Shown: positions 12,512-20,182, numbered from the stretch's first letter. The stretch: DNA of 20,182 bases from RGIG7332 sp045580305 (GCA_045580305.1 JAZNNQ010000006.1:1-20182); one strand, 5' to 3'. The notes: generated by a model from the sequence alone, not told the origin. Made by a program: numbers and translations.

Positions 12512-12910
12512 TATTCTTACCTCAATATCTTCAATTTCAAGTTGATAAACAATGTCGGAATTCGTGTTGTTGTTTGCAATGAGCCCAACCTTGTACCAAG
12601 CGCCTTTTATAACCTCGAACTCAACGGGAAATCCCGGAGTAAGATACTGGGATTTATGTGTCGTGATTCTATCCTTCGCCTCAACGGGGATTAAAGCCAC
12701 CGTCATATCGGGAGCAGGGGAAGGGAGAGTTACGGTTATCTTATCGTCAAGCGGGCAAATCTCCTCGCTTGAAAAGCAGTACTGCACATAACTGAGCATA
12801 GGATTGTGATAAGTTCCGGCAGGTACTCTTATATTTATCATATAGCTGTCTTTACCACATCCTGCGAGAATAGCAAGAAGTAAGGGAATAATAAGCAAAA
12901 TTCTTTTCAT
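12494..12910 (-). CDS. Small lipoprotein of unknown function
   Basis: The 138-residue product starts with a lipoprotein signal ending LLAILAGCGKD (lipidated Cys18), so it is predicted to be anchored on the outer membrane face. The mature part, rich in beta-strand-forming residues, begins YMINIRVPAGTYHNPMLSYV and has FEVIKGAWYKVGLIANNNTN near the C-terminal end, with few charged clusters. I do not recognise a family. The start overlaps the stop of the DUF975 gene by one base (TGATG), so it is co-translated with the membrane protein, which suggests a linked function at the cell surface. Confidence 0.82.
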   Translation of the reverse strand: MKRILLIIPLLLAILAGCGKDSYMINIRVPAGTYHNPMLSYVQYCFSSEEICPLDDKITVTLPSPAPDMTVALIPVEAKDRITTHKSQYLTPGFPVEFEVIKGAWYKVGLIANNNTNSDIVYQLEIEDIEVRIEETVN

Positions 12911-13713
12911 CAGTCCACCTGCTTCCTATTGGTGCTAAGAGTGTCGTAAAAGCGCGCCATTGATGCGGAAATATACGGCTCGATAAAGAACATACCGGGC
13001 GCATTGAGTCCGAACAGCAAACGCCACAGAATAAAGCTAAGGTTGAACACTAAAAATTCGCACTTTTTGCCGCGAAGTCGCTTCATAGCAAGAAGAACGC
13101 TCTTGAATGCGCCGCGCTCGGGATTTTCCGCCAGCGCGAAGGGCGCTAAAATAAAAGGCGTGCAAAGAACAAGTAAAAGGAAAAGCGCTGAAAAATAGAG
13201 AATATATCCTGCTATTCGTGCGAGAGGCCCCAGTGTGGGGGAGAAAACGAAAAGTGCAACCGGCACAATAAATAACACAACGGCATAAAAAAGCATCCAT
13301 AAACCTGATAATATCACCAGCATACAGGAGGAAAAAACCTCTTTGAGATTGGTGAACGAGGTTAAAATCGTACTGAATTTAACTTTTTTACCGCGTACGG
13401 CTAAAAGATAAAATCTATGTTTACCGATTCTAAGGGGTGCGGTAAGCAGTAAATACAAAACCACGGATATTGCAAGCAACATAAGGATGGTTTTCAAATC
13501 GCCATCCGGCAGCATTGACAGAAAAAGCTCCCGTAGAGAGGTTGTCTGCATTAAATCTGAAGTTTCAGGCACCTTAATGGGCGCAAAGGAAAGTGCAAAT
13601 AATGACAGCGTAAAGGAAATAAGAGAAGCAAAAACGCCCTTTAAAAAATTCCCTGCAAGTGACTGTCTGGCGTGCAGCTTAATTTCATGGCGGCGCGCTG
13701 ACCAAGTTTTCAT
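12910..13713 (-). CDS. DUF975 family integral membrane protein
   Basis: A 267-residue protein with the DUF975 layout: an N-terminal RRHEIKLHARQSLAGN segment (residues 7-22) before the first membrane helix, several further hydrophobic helices (roughly 23-45, 75-95, 128-160, 165-200), a central RIGKHRFYLLAVRGKKVKF, and the C-terminal KSVLLAMKRLRGKKCEF followed by PYISASMARFYDTL. The role of DUF975 is unknown. A GAGGAG ribosome site overlaps the stop codon of the VanW gene 6 bases upstream. It forms an operon with VanW (upstream) and the lipoprotein (downstream). Confidence 0.87.
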   Translation of the reverse strand: MKTWSARRHEIKLHARQSLAGNFLKGVFASLISFTLSLFALSFAPIKVPETSDLMQTTSLRELFLSMLPDGDLKTILMLLAISVVLYLLLTAPLRIGKHRFYLLAVRGKKVKFSTILTSFTNLKEVFSSCMLVILSGLWMLFYAVVLFIVPVALFVFSPTLGPLARIAGYILYFSALFLLLVLCTPFILAPFALAENPERGAFKSVLLAMKRLRGKKCEFLVFNLSFILWRLLFGLNAPGMFFIEPYISASMARFYDTLSTNRKQVD

Positions 13714-13719
13714 ATGGAA

Positions 13720-15567
13720 TTACTCCTCGCTTGATGTGTTTTCTTCTTCGGTGGACTCCTCTGACTTGTCCTCGGTGTTATCCTCGGTCTGATCTCCGCT
13801 CTCCGGCGGGGTAGTATCATCCTCACCATCGGCAGGTGTGGACTCCTCGGGAGTTTCGGGTGTTACCGGGGTTTCCGGGGTAGTTGGAGTCTCTGGGACA
13901 ACAGGTGCTACCGGAGCTTCCGGCTGTGTGGGAGTTTCGGGAACAGTAGGAGCTACCGGGGTTGTGGGAGTCTGAGGTGTTGTAGGTGCAACGGGCGCTA
14001 CCGGAGCGACCGCCTCAGCAGGGCCTACATGCACAATCTCAGTCATAGGTACATAACGGGTCTTATTCTCGTAATTCTTGCTTATAAGATTACCCTTGCC
14101 GTCGTAAACATAGCGGTAGACATCCATAGTGTAACCGTACTGACCTGCCTGCTTAACAACCTTTTCACCGGGCTTGAGTGACGAATCGACGATGGTTTTG
14201 GTTGTGTAAGCGGTAGAGCCTAAGGTGTTTGATCTGAACTGTACGGTTTTTTCCTGGGTCTTGGTGCCTTTAATGGTAACCGTGATAAAATTATCCCGAG
14301 CATATGCTACGATTTTAATGGGATATTCGGAAGTGTTTTCAAACTTAAAGTCAATGGAGCCGTAAACAACGGTTGCATCCTGTCCCTTGGGCGCGTAGTC
14401 TACATAGAAGGAGTGGTTTTTACGCTCTACGGTTTTCATATCTGCATAAACCGCAGCCATATAAAGGGTGCTGGATACCTGACAGATACCGCCGCCGAGA
14501 CCGTCCACAACCTCGCCCTGAGAGAAGATAGCCGCATCGCGGAAGCCGCGCGCATAGGTACGGGGGCCTACAACCTTGTTATAAGAAAATACCTCGCCCG
14601 GATTTAATATAGTGCCGTTAATAAGATTTGCCGCAAGGCGCACATTATGGCAACGGTTAATTTTTCTCGGGCTGTAATATGTGGTTTTGCTGGAAAGTGT
14701 ATCCTGGAAAAGAGTGGACTGAATCATAAGAGTGGTAACCTTAGGCTGTACCAAGGTAAGGGGGATAACGACCTCTTTATCGGGAGATGCTGCAAGCGCT
14801 TCTTTAGCCGCCTTAAGGTCAAAGTCGGTGCCGACAACATGGGGGGTTACGATCTGCTTGCCGTCAATGGTTTCAAGCTTCGCATCGGCAACCACGGCAT
14901 AGACCTCTTCGTAAACCGCGTCTAAATCAAGAGGCTTTGCCTCAGCGTGTTCAAGGTCAATTGTTATCTCATCATATGAGAAGGTGGCGAACTTTTCACG
15001 CAGGGTTTTGGCAAAAGACTCTTCATTGAGCATCATACCGTCAACCGGCGGGGTAAGGGTCATCTTGTCGCCATCGATAACATATGCCGCATCCACCGGC
15101 GGAATGTTAGCCGCGGTAAATTCAGCGGTTAAATGTCCCAGCAATTCTTCATCCAAAGTTACCGGGGTTGTAATAATATGGTCAACGAAAAGTGCCTTGA
15201 TATAGCGAAGGGGATTAGTGAAGAAATTGCCGTTTCTGCCGCGGGACATAGCAATCTTTACCGCGGTGTCAATGTCGATCTCAACGGACAGGTCGGAGGC
15301 GAGTACGGTTCTTGTTACTTGACCAACCGTGACATCAAAGGATACCGCGCCGTATTCCTTTTCGCCGGCGCTTTTAAGAAGCTCTATAACCTCGGCTTCA
15401 CTTTTGCCCGATACATCAACACCGTCGATATATGTATTCGGGAACACTGTATCCAAACTATTTACATATGCGCCGAAAGCCACGAAAAGAGCGATACATA
15501 CCGCCAATGCAATTGATGCGATGATTATTATCTTTTTCGTGTCAAAAGTTACCTTTTTCTCACTCAT
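13720..15567 (-). CDS. VanW family protein with peptidoglycan-binding-like repeats and Pro/Thr-rich tail
   Basis: The 615-residue protein has a membrane helix near the N-terminus (residues about 11-33), a long extracytoplasmic region of putative YkuD-associated peptidoglycan-binding (PG_binding_4-type) domains (about 45-275), and a VanW domain (about 300-430) marked by LNPGEVFSYNKVVGPRTYA, GLGGGICQVSSTLYMAAV and NHSFYVDYAPKGQDATV. Residues about 435-510 are a beta-rich segment compatible with a G5-type domain. The last 100 residues are low-complexity Pro/Thr/Val then Glu/Asp/Ser. VanW is found in some vancomycin-resistance clusters but is not itself proof of resistance; no van genes are nearby. 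I chose ATG 15567 (GGGTGG 9 bases upstream) over GTG 15579. A cell-envelope role is likely. Confidence 0.92.
   Translation of the reverse strand: MSEKKVTFDTKKIIIIASIALAVCIALFVAFGAYVNSLDTVFPNTYIDGVDVSGKSEAEVIELLKSAGEKEYGAVSFDVTVGQVTRTVLASDLSVEIDIDTAVKIAMSRGRNGNFFTNPLRYIKALFVDHIITTPVTLDEELLGHLTAEFTAANIPPVDAAYVIDGDKMTLTPPVDGMMLNEESFAKTLREKFATFSYDEITIDLEHAEAKPLDLDAVYEEVYAVVADAKLETIDGKQIVTPHVVGTDFDLKAAKEALAASPDKEVVIPLTLVQPKVTTLMIQSTLFQDTLSSKTTYYSPRKINRCHNVRLAANLINGTILNPGEVFSYNKVVGPRTYARGFRDAAIFSQGEVVDGLGGGICQVSSTLYMAAVYADMKTVERKNHSFYVDYAPKGQDATVVYGSIDFKFENTSEYPIKIVAYARDNFITVTIKGTKTQEKTVQFRSNTLGSTAYTTKTIVDSSLKPGEKVVKQAGQYGYTMDVYRYVYDGKGNLISKNYENKTRYVPMTEIVHVGPAEAVAPVAPVAPTTPQTPTTPVAPTVPETPTQPEAPVAPVVPETPTTPETPVTPETPEESTPADGEDDTTPPESGDQTEDNTEDKSEESTEEENTSSEE
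13745..14010 (-). repeat. Low-complexity coding repeat (Pro/Thr-rich, then acidic)
   Basis: The 3' end of the VanW gene encodes irregular repeats of PxxP units (APVAP, TPETP, TPTTP type), followed by a Glu/Asp/Ser/Thr-rich end. At DNA level it is a purine/pyrimidine-skewed run of related GTTTCGGG/TACCGGGG-like units. It is likely a spacer through or along the cell wall, and a candidate for length variation between strains. Confidence 0.75.
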
Positions 15568-15605
15568 AAAAAATACCACCCACTCTAACTAAACTAATTA
15601 TAATA

Positions 15606-15634
15606 AGTATAAACTTATTTTATGCAAATTTCAA
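15606..15634 (-). promoter_or_regulatory. Sigma-A-type promoter of the VanW-DUF975-lipoprotein operon
   Basis: On the minus strand TTGAAA (15629-15634), 17 bases, TATACT (15606-15611). A perfect 7-base inverted repeat, AATAAGT (15602-15608) and ACTTATT (15613-15619), covers the -10 box and could be an operator. Confidence 0.78.
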
Positions 15635-15686
15635 TTACAGTTTGGTTACTATTTTATTCCATATGCGGGAAATTTTAAAAATATAT

Positions 15687-15715
15687 GTGACAAATTTGGT
15701 AAAGTGTGGTATACT
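15687..15715 (+). promoter_or_regulatory. Sigma-A-type promoter of metG
   Basis: GTGACA (15687-15692), 17 bases, TATACT (15710-15715). The expected start of transcription is near 15722, giving a leader of only about 30 bases, too short for a T-box or SAM riboswitch. The leader holds a small inverted repeat, GAGT (15720-15723) and ACTC (15730-15733), just before AGGAGGA. Confidence 0.75.
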
Positions 15716-15751
15716 ACTTGAGTATATAAACTCAGGAGGAGTGATTTCACT

Positions 15752-17695
15752 ATGGAATCAAATAAATTTTATATCACTACGCCGATTTACTACCCGTCAG
15801 ATAAGCTGCATATAGGCCACGCTTACTGTACGGTTTCTACCGATATGATGGCGCGCTATAAGCGAATGCGCGGCTTTGATGTTATGTTCCTCACTGGCAC
15901 CGATGAGCACGGTCAGAAGATCGCTCGCATCGCCGAAGAGAAGGGCGTTACACCTCAGGAATATGTCGATAAGATTGTTGCAGGTGTTAAGGACTTGTGG
16001 AAATTACTCAACATTTCCAACGACCGCTTCATCCGCACCACCGACGAACAGCACAAAAAGGCTGTTCAGAAGATTTTTAAGAAGCTCTACGACAAGGGCG
16101 ATATTTACAAGAGCACCTACGAGGGCTGGTACTGCACCCCCTGTGAGTCCTTCTGGACCGACCGTCAGTTGGTTGACGGCAAGTGCCCCGACTGCGGCAG
16201 ACCGGTTGAGCTTTCTCACGAGGAAAATTACTTCTTCAGATTATCAAAGTATCAGGATCGCCTTGTTGAGTATTTGGAACAGAACCCCGAGTTCTGCGCG
16301 CCCAAGAGCAGACTTAACGAGATGATGAATAACTTCATTAAACCCGGCCTTGAAGATCTGTGTATTTCCCGCACCACCTTCGATTGGGGCGTTAAGGTGC
16401 CGATCGATGAAAAGCATGTTGTCTATGTCTGGCTTGATGCTCTTTCAAACTATATTACCGCAATGGGTTACGGCTCCGATAATGAGGCTGACTTTAACAA
16501 ATACTGGCCGGCTGATCTCCATATGGTTGGTAAGGAAATCGTCCGTTTCCACACCATTATCTGGCCTATTATGCTTATGGCACTTGATCTTCCGCTTCCC
16601 AAAAAGGTATTTGGTCACGGTTGGTTACTTCTTGAGGGCGGTAAGATGTCAAAATCCAAGGGCAATGTTGTTGACCCGGTTGTCCTTTGCGAAAAGTACA
16701 GCGTCGACGCTATCCGTTACTTCTTGCTCCGTGAAGTGCCCTTTGGCTCCGACGGTGTGTTCTCAAACGAGTCTTTATTCAATCGCATAAACTCCGACCT
16801 TGCAAACGATCTGGGTAACCTCTTATCCCGCACGGTTGCAATGACTGAAAAGTATTTCGAGGGTAAAATCCCTGCAGAGCGCGAGGCAGATGCTCTTGAT
16901 GACGAGCTTAAAAACCTTGCAAAAGAAGTGGTTGCAAAATACGAGGAGAATATGGAAAACCTCCTGTTCCCCAATGCGCTTACCGAGGCGTGGAGACTTA
17001 TCTCCAGAGCAAATAAGTATATCGACGAAACAATGCCGTGGGTTCTTATTAAGGACGAGGCAAAGAAACCCCGTCTTGCCGAGGTGCTCTATAACTTATT
17101 AGAGGCTCTTCGCATTGCCGCAATCCTTATCACCCCTGCAATGCCCGATACTGCAGAGAAAATGTTCGAACAGTTAGGTGTTTGTGATGCTTCTCTTAAG
17201 ACATGGGATGCCCTTGCTTGGGGTGCTTGCAAGGACTACTCTGTCAAGAAGGGTGAGGCGCTGTTCCCGAGAATCGATATTAATGCAGAGCTTGAAAAAC
17301 TCGCTAAGGAAGCAGAGGAGCGCGAGGCAGCGGTTGCTAAGGCTGCAAAGGCTATTGAGGTCGAGCCTTTTAAAGATGAAATCAAGTTCGATGATTTTAT
17401 GAATGTTGATCTCCGTGTTGCAAAGGTTCTCTCCTGTGAGCCTGTGCCCAAGTCCAAGAAGCTTCTTAAGATGCAGGTTGACTTAGGATCTGAGACCCGC
17501 CAGGTAGTTTCCGGTATAGCTCAGTGGTATAAGCCCGAGGATATGATCGGAAAGAGCGTAATTTTCGTTGCAAACTTAGCACCGGCTAAGCTTTGCGGCG
17601 TTGAAAGTCAGGGTATGATACTCGCCGCTGACGACGGTGACGATGCAAAGGTACTCTTTGTTGATGGTCTTAACCCCGGCTCCACAATTAGATAA
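15752..17695 (+). CDS. metG: Methionyl-tRNA synthetase
   Basis: Charges tRNA-Met with methionine, using ATP. The 647-residue protein has the class I signature HIGH at residues 20-23, KMSKS at 298-302 in GGKMSKSKGNVVDP, and a zinc knuckle of four cysteines (CTPC at 128-131 and CPDC at 145-148). The C-terminal 100 residues (from about 546, FDDFMNVDLRVAKVL) are the tRNA-binding EMAP-like domain used for dimerisation and tRNA binding. Architecture and length are those of the standard bacterial long-form enzyme. The start has AGGAGGA 12 bases upstream, with a small hairpin-capable stretch (AGTGATTTCACT) between. Single gene with its own promoter and terminator. Confidence 0.97.
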   Translation: MESNKFYITTPIYYPSDKLHIGHAYCTVSTDMMARYKRMRGFDVMFLTGTDEHGQKIARIAEEKGVTPQEYVDKIVAGVKDLWKLLNISNDRFIRTTDEQHKKAVQKIFKKLYDKGDIYKSTYEGWYCTPCESFWTDRQLVDGKCPDCGRPVELSHEENYFFRLSKYQDRLVEYLEQNPEFCAPKSRLNEMMNNFIKPGLEDLCISRTTFDWGVKVPIDEKHVVYVWLDALSNYITAMGYGSDNEADFNKYWPADLHMVGKEIVRFHTIIWPIMLMALDLPLPKKVFGHGWLLLEGGKMSKSKGNVVDPVVLCEKYSVDAIRYFLLREVPFGSDGVFSNESLFNRINSDLANDLGNLLSRTVAMTEKYFEGKIPAEREADALDDELKNLAKEVVAKYEENMENLLFPNALTEAWRLISRANKYIDETMPWVLIKDEAKKPRLAEVLYNLLEALRIAAILITPAMPDTAEKMFEQLGVCDASLKTWDALAWGACKDYSVKKGEALFPRIDINAELEKLAKEAEEREAAVAKAAKAIEVEPFKDEIKFDDFMNVDLRVAKVLSCEPVPKSKKLLKMQVDLGSETRQVVSGIAQWYKPEDMIGKSVIFVANLAPAKLCGVESQGMILAADDGDDAKVLFVDGLNPGSTIR

Positions 17696-17698
17696 ATC

Positions 17699-17729
17699 AA
17701 AAAGCGATGCACATTGTGCATCGCTTTTT
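17699..17729. terminator. Bidirectional terminator between metG and YifB genes
   Basis: AAAAAGCGATGCAC (17699-17712) and GTGCATCGCTTTTT (17716-17729) form a perfect 14-base stem with loop ATT, with A/T-runs on both sides. It serves metG directly and can also end the convergent YifB gene. Confidence 0.92.
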
Positions 17730-17734
17730 ATTTC

Positions 17735-17766
17735 TTGTAGGGGACGATGCCCGTCAAGCGTCCCGT
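17735..17766. repeat. Possible remnant of a short dispersed intergenic repeat
   Basis: The stretch beginning TTGTAGGGGACGATGCCCG, with GGGACG (17741-17746) pairing to CGTCCC (17759-17764), resembles small palindromic GC-rich repeats seen between genes in several Clostridia. The identification rests on pattern memory alone; no second copy is in this window. Confidence 0.35.
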
Positions 17767-17771
17767 GGAAA

Positions 17772-19289
17772 TTATAGTTGATTTCTGTCGAGTGTCCTAT
17801 ACTGCAGAGCTTCGGAAATATGCAGCGGCTGTATGTTCTCGCTTTCTGCCATATCTGCAATGGTGCGGGCGAGTTTTAACACTTTGGCGTGAGATCTGGC
17901 GGTCATACCGAACTTTTCAAAGGCGTTGCGGAGAAGGGTGTCCGCGGTTTTATCCAGAGTGCAATATTTTTCAAGCATAGGCGCTGTCATATTGGCATTG
18001 CAGGTAATACCTGTGCCGTAAAAACGCTCCTGCTGAATGGCGCGGCCGCGATTAACGCGCTCTCGTATCGCGCTTGACGGCTCGCCTCGTTTTTTATCGG
18101 ACAGCTCATCGTAATTAACCGAGGGTACTTCAATATGCATATCAATTCGGTCTAAAAGCGGGCCTGAAATGCGGTGCATATAGCGGTCAATCTCCGCCTG
18201 AGAGCAGGTGCAGCGGGCAGAGGGATGACCGTGCCAGCCGCATTTACAAGGGTTCATAGCACCCACAAACATTACAGATGCGGGGAAGGTGAAGCTGCCG
18301 GATGCGCGGGACACGGTAATCTCACAATCCTCCAATGGCTGGCGCATAGCTTCTAAGGCATCTCGGGAGAACTCGGGCAGCTCGTCCAAAAACAGCACAC
18401 CGTTGTGAGAGAGTGATATCTCACCCGGATGCAGGGGCACGCCGCCGCCGGCAAGAGCCACGGTTGAAACCGTGTGATGGGGCGAGCGGAAAGGCCGCTC
18501 AAAAATAAAGGGGTTTTCTTGAGATGTAAGTCCGCAAACCGAATGTATTTCCGTGGTCTGGATAGACTCTTCATAGGTCATATCCGGCAAAATCGACGGA
18601 ATTCTGCGGGCGAGCATACTTTTACCGCTTCCGGGAGGGCCAAGCATCAAAATATTGTGGCCACCGGTTGCCGCGATCTCCAACGCGCGCTTCGCATTTT
18701 CCTGCCCCTTGACATCTGCAAAATCAAGGGTAAGGTTGTGCGCGGGAACAGGCTCCCAAAGGGGAGCGGGGGAGATCTCAGTTTCACCGCGGAGGTGGGA
18801 TACAAGCTGTGTAATACTGTCCACCGGGTAGACGGTGATACCCTTTGCAAGGGTCGCCTCGTTTGCATTTTCGGAGGGGACATAAAGCTTATCAATTCCC
18901 ACCCTTACCGCAGAAATCGCCATAGGCAGCACGCCATTTACAGGGCGCAGCTTGCCGTCGAGAGACAGCTCACCTAAAAAGGCGCTTTTCTTATCGGGAC
19001 AATTTATCTGATTGGTTGAGGAAAGGATGCCGAGAAGAATGGGCAGATCGTAAAGAGAGCCTTCCTTCTTTAAATCGGCGGGCGCTAAATTCACCGTAAT
19101 ACGGCGGAGTGGGAACTCAAAGTCGCAATTTTTAATGGCGCTTCGCACGCGGCCGCGGGACTCTTTTACAACCGCATCGGGCAGGCCCACCACATCGAAA
19201 TTGGGCAGACCGCTTGATAAATCACACTCAACATGAACGGTATAGCCCGAAATTCCGGCGATACCAAGGGAAGTAATCACGGAAAGCAT
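17772..19289 (-). CDS. comM: YifB/ComM family Mg chelatase-like AAA+ ATPase
   Basis: A 505-residue protein of the YifB/ComM family. The N-terminal ChlI-like domain (residues 1-170) begins MLSVITSLGIAGISGYTVHV and contains GLPNFDVVGLPDAVVKESRGRV and INCPDKKSAFLGELSLDG. The AAA+ domain has Walker A GPPGSGKSM (217-225), Walker B GVLFLDELPEF (297-307), a cysteine cluster CKCGWHGHPSARCTC (348-362), and an arginine finger region GPLLDRIDMH (376-385). In Haemophilus and other competent bacteria ComM is a branch-migration helicase that extends recombination during transformation; the role in Clostridia is less clear. It is preceded by GAGGTG and its own promoter. No other competence gene is in view. 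The family is broadly conserved, so this is not evidence of mobility. Confidence 0.95.
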   Translation of the reverse strand: MLSVITSLGIAGISGYTVHVECDLSSGLPNFDVVGLPDAVVKESRGRVRSAIKNCDFEFPLRRITVNLAPADLKKEGSLYDLPILLGILSSTNQINCPDKKSAFLGELSLDGKLRPVNGVLPMAISAVRVGIDKLYVPSENANEATLAKGITVYPVDSITQLVSHLRGETEISPAPLWEPVPAHNLTLDFADVKGQENAKRALEIAATGGHNILMLGPPGSGKSMLARRIPSILPDMTYEESIQTTEIHSVCGLTSQENPFIFERPFRSPHHTVSTVALAGGGVPLHPGEISLSHNGVLFLDELPEFSRDALEAMRQPLEDCEITVSRASGSFTFPASVMFVGAMNPCKCGWHGHPSARCTCSQAEIDRYMHRISGPLLDRIDMHIEVPSVNYDELSDKKRGEPSSAIRERVNRGRAIQQERFYGTGITCNANMTAPMLEKYCTLDKTADTLLRNAFEKFGMTARSHAKVLKLARTIADMAESENIQPLHISEALQYRTLDRNQL

Positions 19290-19311
19290 TAATAATCACC
19301 TCATTTTCTCC

Positions 19312-19340
19312 ATTTTAATATAAAAGTGTCGATAATTCAA
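19312..19340 (-). promoter_or_regulatory. Sigma-A-type promoter of the YifB/ComM gene
   Basis: On the minus strand TTGAAT (19335-19340), 17 bases, TAAAAT (19312-19317), 23 bases before ATG 19289. The leader is very short. Confidence 0.75.
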
Positions 19341-19422
19341 TATCCATCCTGCTGTTCCATAAAATTGAAGAAAAATTCAAAATAATAACAATAAATTTAT
19401 GTAGATTTTTTGCAAAAAGAGG

Positions 19423-19451
19423 TTTACACCGAGGGAAAAAGATGTTAAAAT
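19423..19451 (+). promoter_or_regulatory. Sigma-A-type promoter of pyruvate:ferredoxin oxidoreductase gene
   Basis: TTTACA (19423-19428), 17 bases, TAAAAT (19446-19451). A second -10-like box, TACAAT (19464-19469), follows the direct repeat GGTAC-GGTAC but has no good -35. The leader of about 55 bases shows no clear riboswitch fold. Confidence 0.7.
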
Positions 19452-19511
19452 GAGTGGTACGGTACAATATAGCAGTATTTTCTGCTTTAATAAAAAGGAG
19501 GAAAACAAAAC

Positions 19512-20182
19512 ATGGCAAGAAGAAAAGTTTCCATGGACGGTAATACCGCTGCCGCTCACGTAAGTTATGCGTTTACTGAAGTTGCTGCGATTTACCCGAT
19601 CACACCGTCAAGCCCGATGGCTGAGGTTACAGACACTTGGTCTGCAACAGACAAAAACATTTTCGGAGAACCGGCTCGCAACATCTTTGGCGATCGCGTA
19701 AAGATGGTTGAGATGCAGTCCGAGGCAGGTGCTGCAGGTGCAGTACACGGCTCCCTCGCTGCAGGTGCGCTTACCACCACCTACACTGCTTCACAGGGTC
19801 TTCTCCTTATGATTCCGAATATGTACAAGATCGCAGGTGAGTTACTCCCGAGCGTTATTCATGTTTCCGCTCGTTGTGTAGCTTCACACGCGCTCAACAT
19901 TTTCGGTGACCATTCCGATGTTTACGCTTGCCGTCAGACCGGTTACGCCATGCTGGCAGAAAGCAACGCTCAGGAGGTTATGGACCTGGGTGCCGTTGCT
20001 CACCTTTCCACCATCAAGGGCCGCGTTCCCTTCCTGAACTTCTTCGACGGATTCCGTACTTCTCACGAAATTCAGAAGATCGAGGTCTGGGATTTCGACA
20101 CCCTCGGCAAAATGGTGGACAAGGACGCCATCGCCGAATTCCGTGCCCGTGCCCTGAATCCCGAACATCCCGTTCTCCGCGG
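19512..20182 (+). CDS. nifJ: Pyruvate:ferredoxin (flavodoxin) oxidoreductase, N-terminal part
   Basis: Oxidises pyruvate to acetyl-CoA and CO2 and reduces ferredoxin, the central step of anaerobic pyruvate use. Only the first 223 codons lie in the window; the frame is open to the right edge. MARRKVSMDGNTAAAHVSYA, then FTEVAAIYPITPSSPMAEV (residues 22-40), MVEMQSEAGAAGAVHGSLAAG (about 66-86), TASQGLLLMIPNMYKIAGEL and the GDHSDVYACRQTG segment belong to domain I of single-chain PFOR, which is normally about 1170 residues. AAAGGAGG sits 10 bases before ATG 19512. C-ending codon choice, especially towards the right edge, points to high expression. The thiamine-diphosphate and Fe-S domains would lie beyond the window. 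Confidence 0.95.
   Translation, partial: MARRKVSMDGNTAAAHVSYAFTEVAAIYPITPSSPMAEVTDTWSATDKNIFGEPARNIFGDRVKMVEMQSEAGAAGAVHGSLAAGALTTTYTASQGLLLMIPNMYKIAGELLPSVIHVSARCVASHALNIFGDHSDVYACRQTGYAMLAESNAQEVMDLGAVAHLSTIKGRVPFLNFFDGFRTSHEIQKIEVWDFDTLGKMVDKDAIAEFRARALNPEHPVLR

Noticed and set aside
13720..15567. A vancomycin-resistance cluster, suggested by VanW
   Set aside because: No D-Ala-D-Lac ligase, VanH, VanX or VanRS genes are in the window, and VanW-domain proteins are common in Firmicutes without resistance.
15580..15751. A T-box or SAM riboswitch for metG
   Set aside because: The promoter leaves a leader of only about 30 bases, too short for either.
17772..19289. Evidence of a competence gene cluster from ComM/YifB
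   Set aside because: The family is widespread and found alone here, with no other transformation gene nearby.
19441..19475. A Rex-type redox operator at the pyruvate:ferredoxin oxidoreductase promoter
   Set aside because: No TTGTGA/TCACAA or TTGTTAA/TTAACAA inverted repeat is present; only a GGTAC direct repeat is seen.

Overview
The window looks like chromosomal DNA of an anaerobic, spore-forming Clostridia-type Firmicute, probably near the Ruminococcaceae/Oscillospiraceae. The basis is a cotJABC spore-coat operon, a pyruvate:ferredoxin oxidoreductase, GTP-dependent PEP carboxykinase, A/G-rich Shine-Dalgarno sites throughout, TTG starts, and VanW, DUF975 and YifB proteins. No insertion sequence, phage gene, CRISPR array or rRNA gene was seen. 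The species cannot be named from the sequence alone.

Layout. (1) 1-3490, plus strand: eight tightly packed small genes (a partial gene, YjbR, YdeI/OmpD-like, a short MGMT, a rhodanese lipoprotein, an HNH endonuclease, an ArsC/Spx-like protein, a flavin reductase-like protein) ending at a terminator near 3511-3540. This is the accessory-looking part; the HNH gene is visibly more AT-rich than its neighbours. (2) 3564-4591, minus: cotJA-cotJB-cotJC. The 58-residue CotJA gene is short and easily missed. (3) 4743-6113, plus: citrate synthase with its own promoter. (4) 9283-6128, minus: a six-gene run of an Ig-like membrane protein, two half-size TauE/SafE transporters, ApbE flavin transferase, a NusG-domain-II protein and a phosphopantetheinyl transferase. 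(5) 9378-10552, plus: tRNA-Met, tRNA-Glu, a terminator, then rsmA immediately after it. (6) 10657-12426, plus: pckG. (7) 15567-12494, minus: VanW protein, DUF975 membrane protein, small lipoprotein. (8) 15752-17695, plus: metG. (9) 19289-17772, minus: YifB/ComM ATPase. (10) 19512 to the end, plus: start of pyruvate:ferredoxin oxidoreductase.

How the genes fit together. Citrate synthase, PEP carboxykinase and pyruvate:ferredoxin oxidoreductase are central-carbon genes around the PEP-pyruvate-acetyl-CoA-oxaloacetate node, each as a separate unit with its own sigma-A-type promoter. tRNA genes, rsmA and metG serve translation. ApbE plus the NusG-II protein suggests flavinylation of extracytoplasmic redox proteins, but no substrate protein is in the window. 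The 5' cluster combines DNA alkylation repair, thiol/sulfur chemistry and a nuclease; it reads as a stress or accessory island rather than a recognisable defence system. No stretch above 300 bases lacks a gene. I did not find a convincing novel system. The best leads are the HNH protein with an alkyltransferase-like N-terminus, the possible two-start rhodanese, the split TauE/SafE pair in the ApbE operon, and rsmA placed directly behind a strong terminator.
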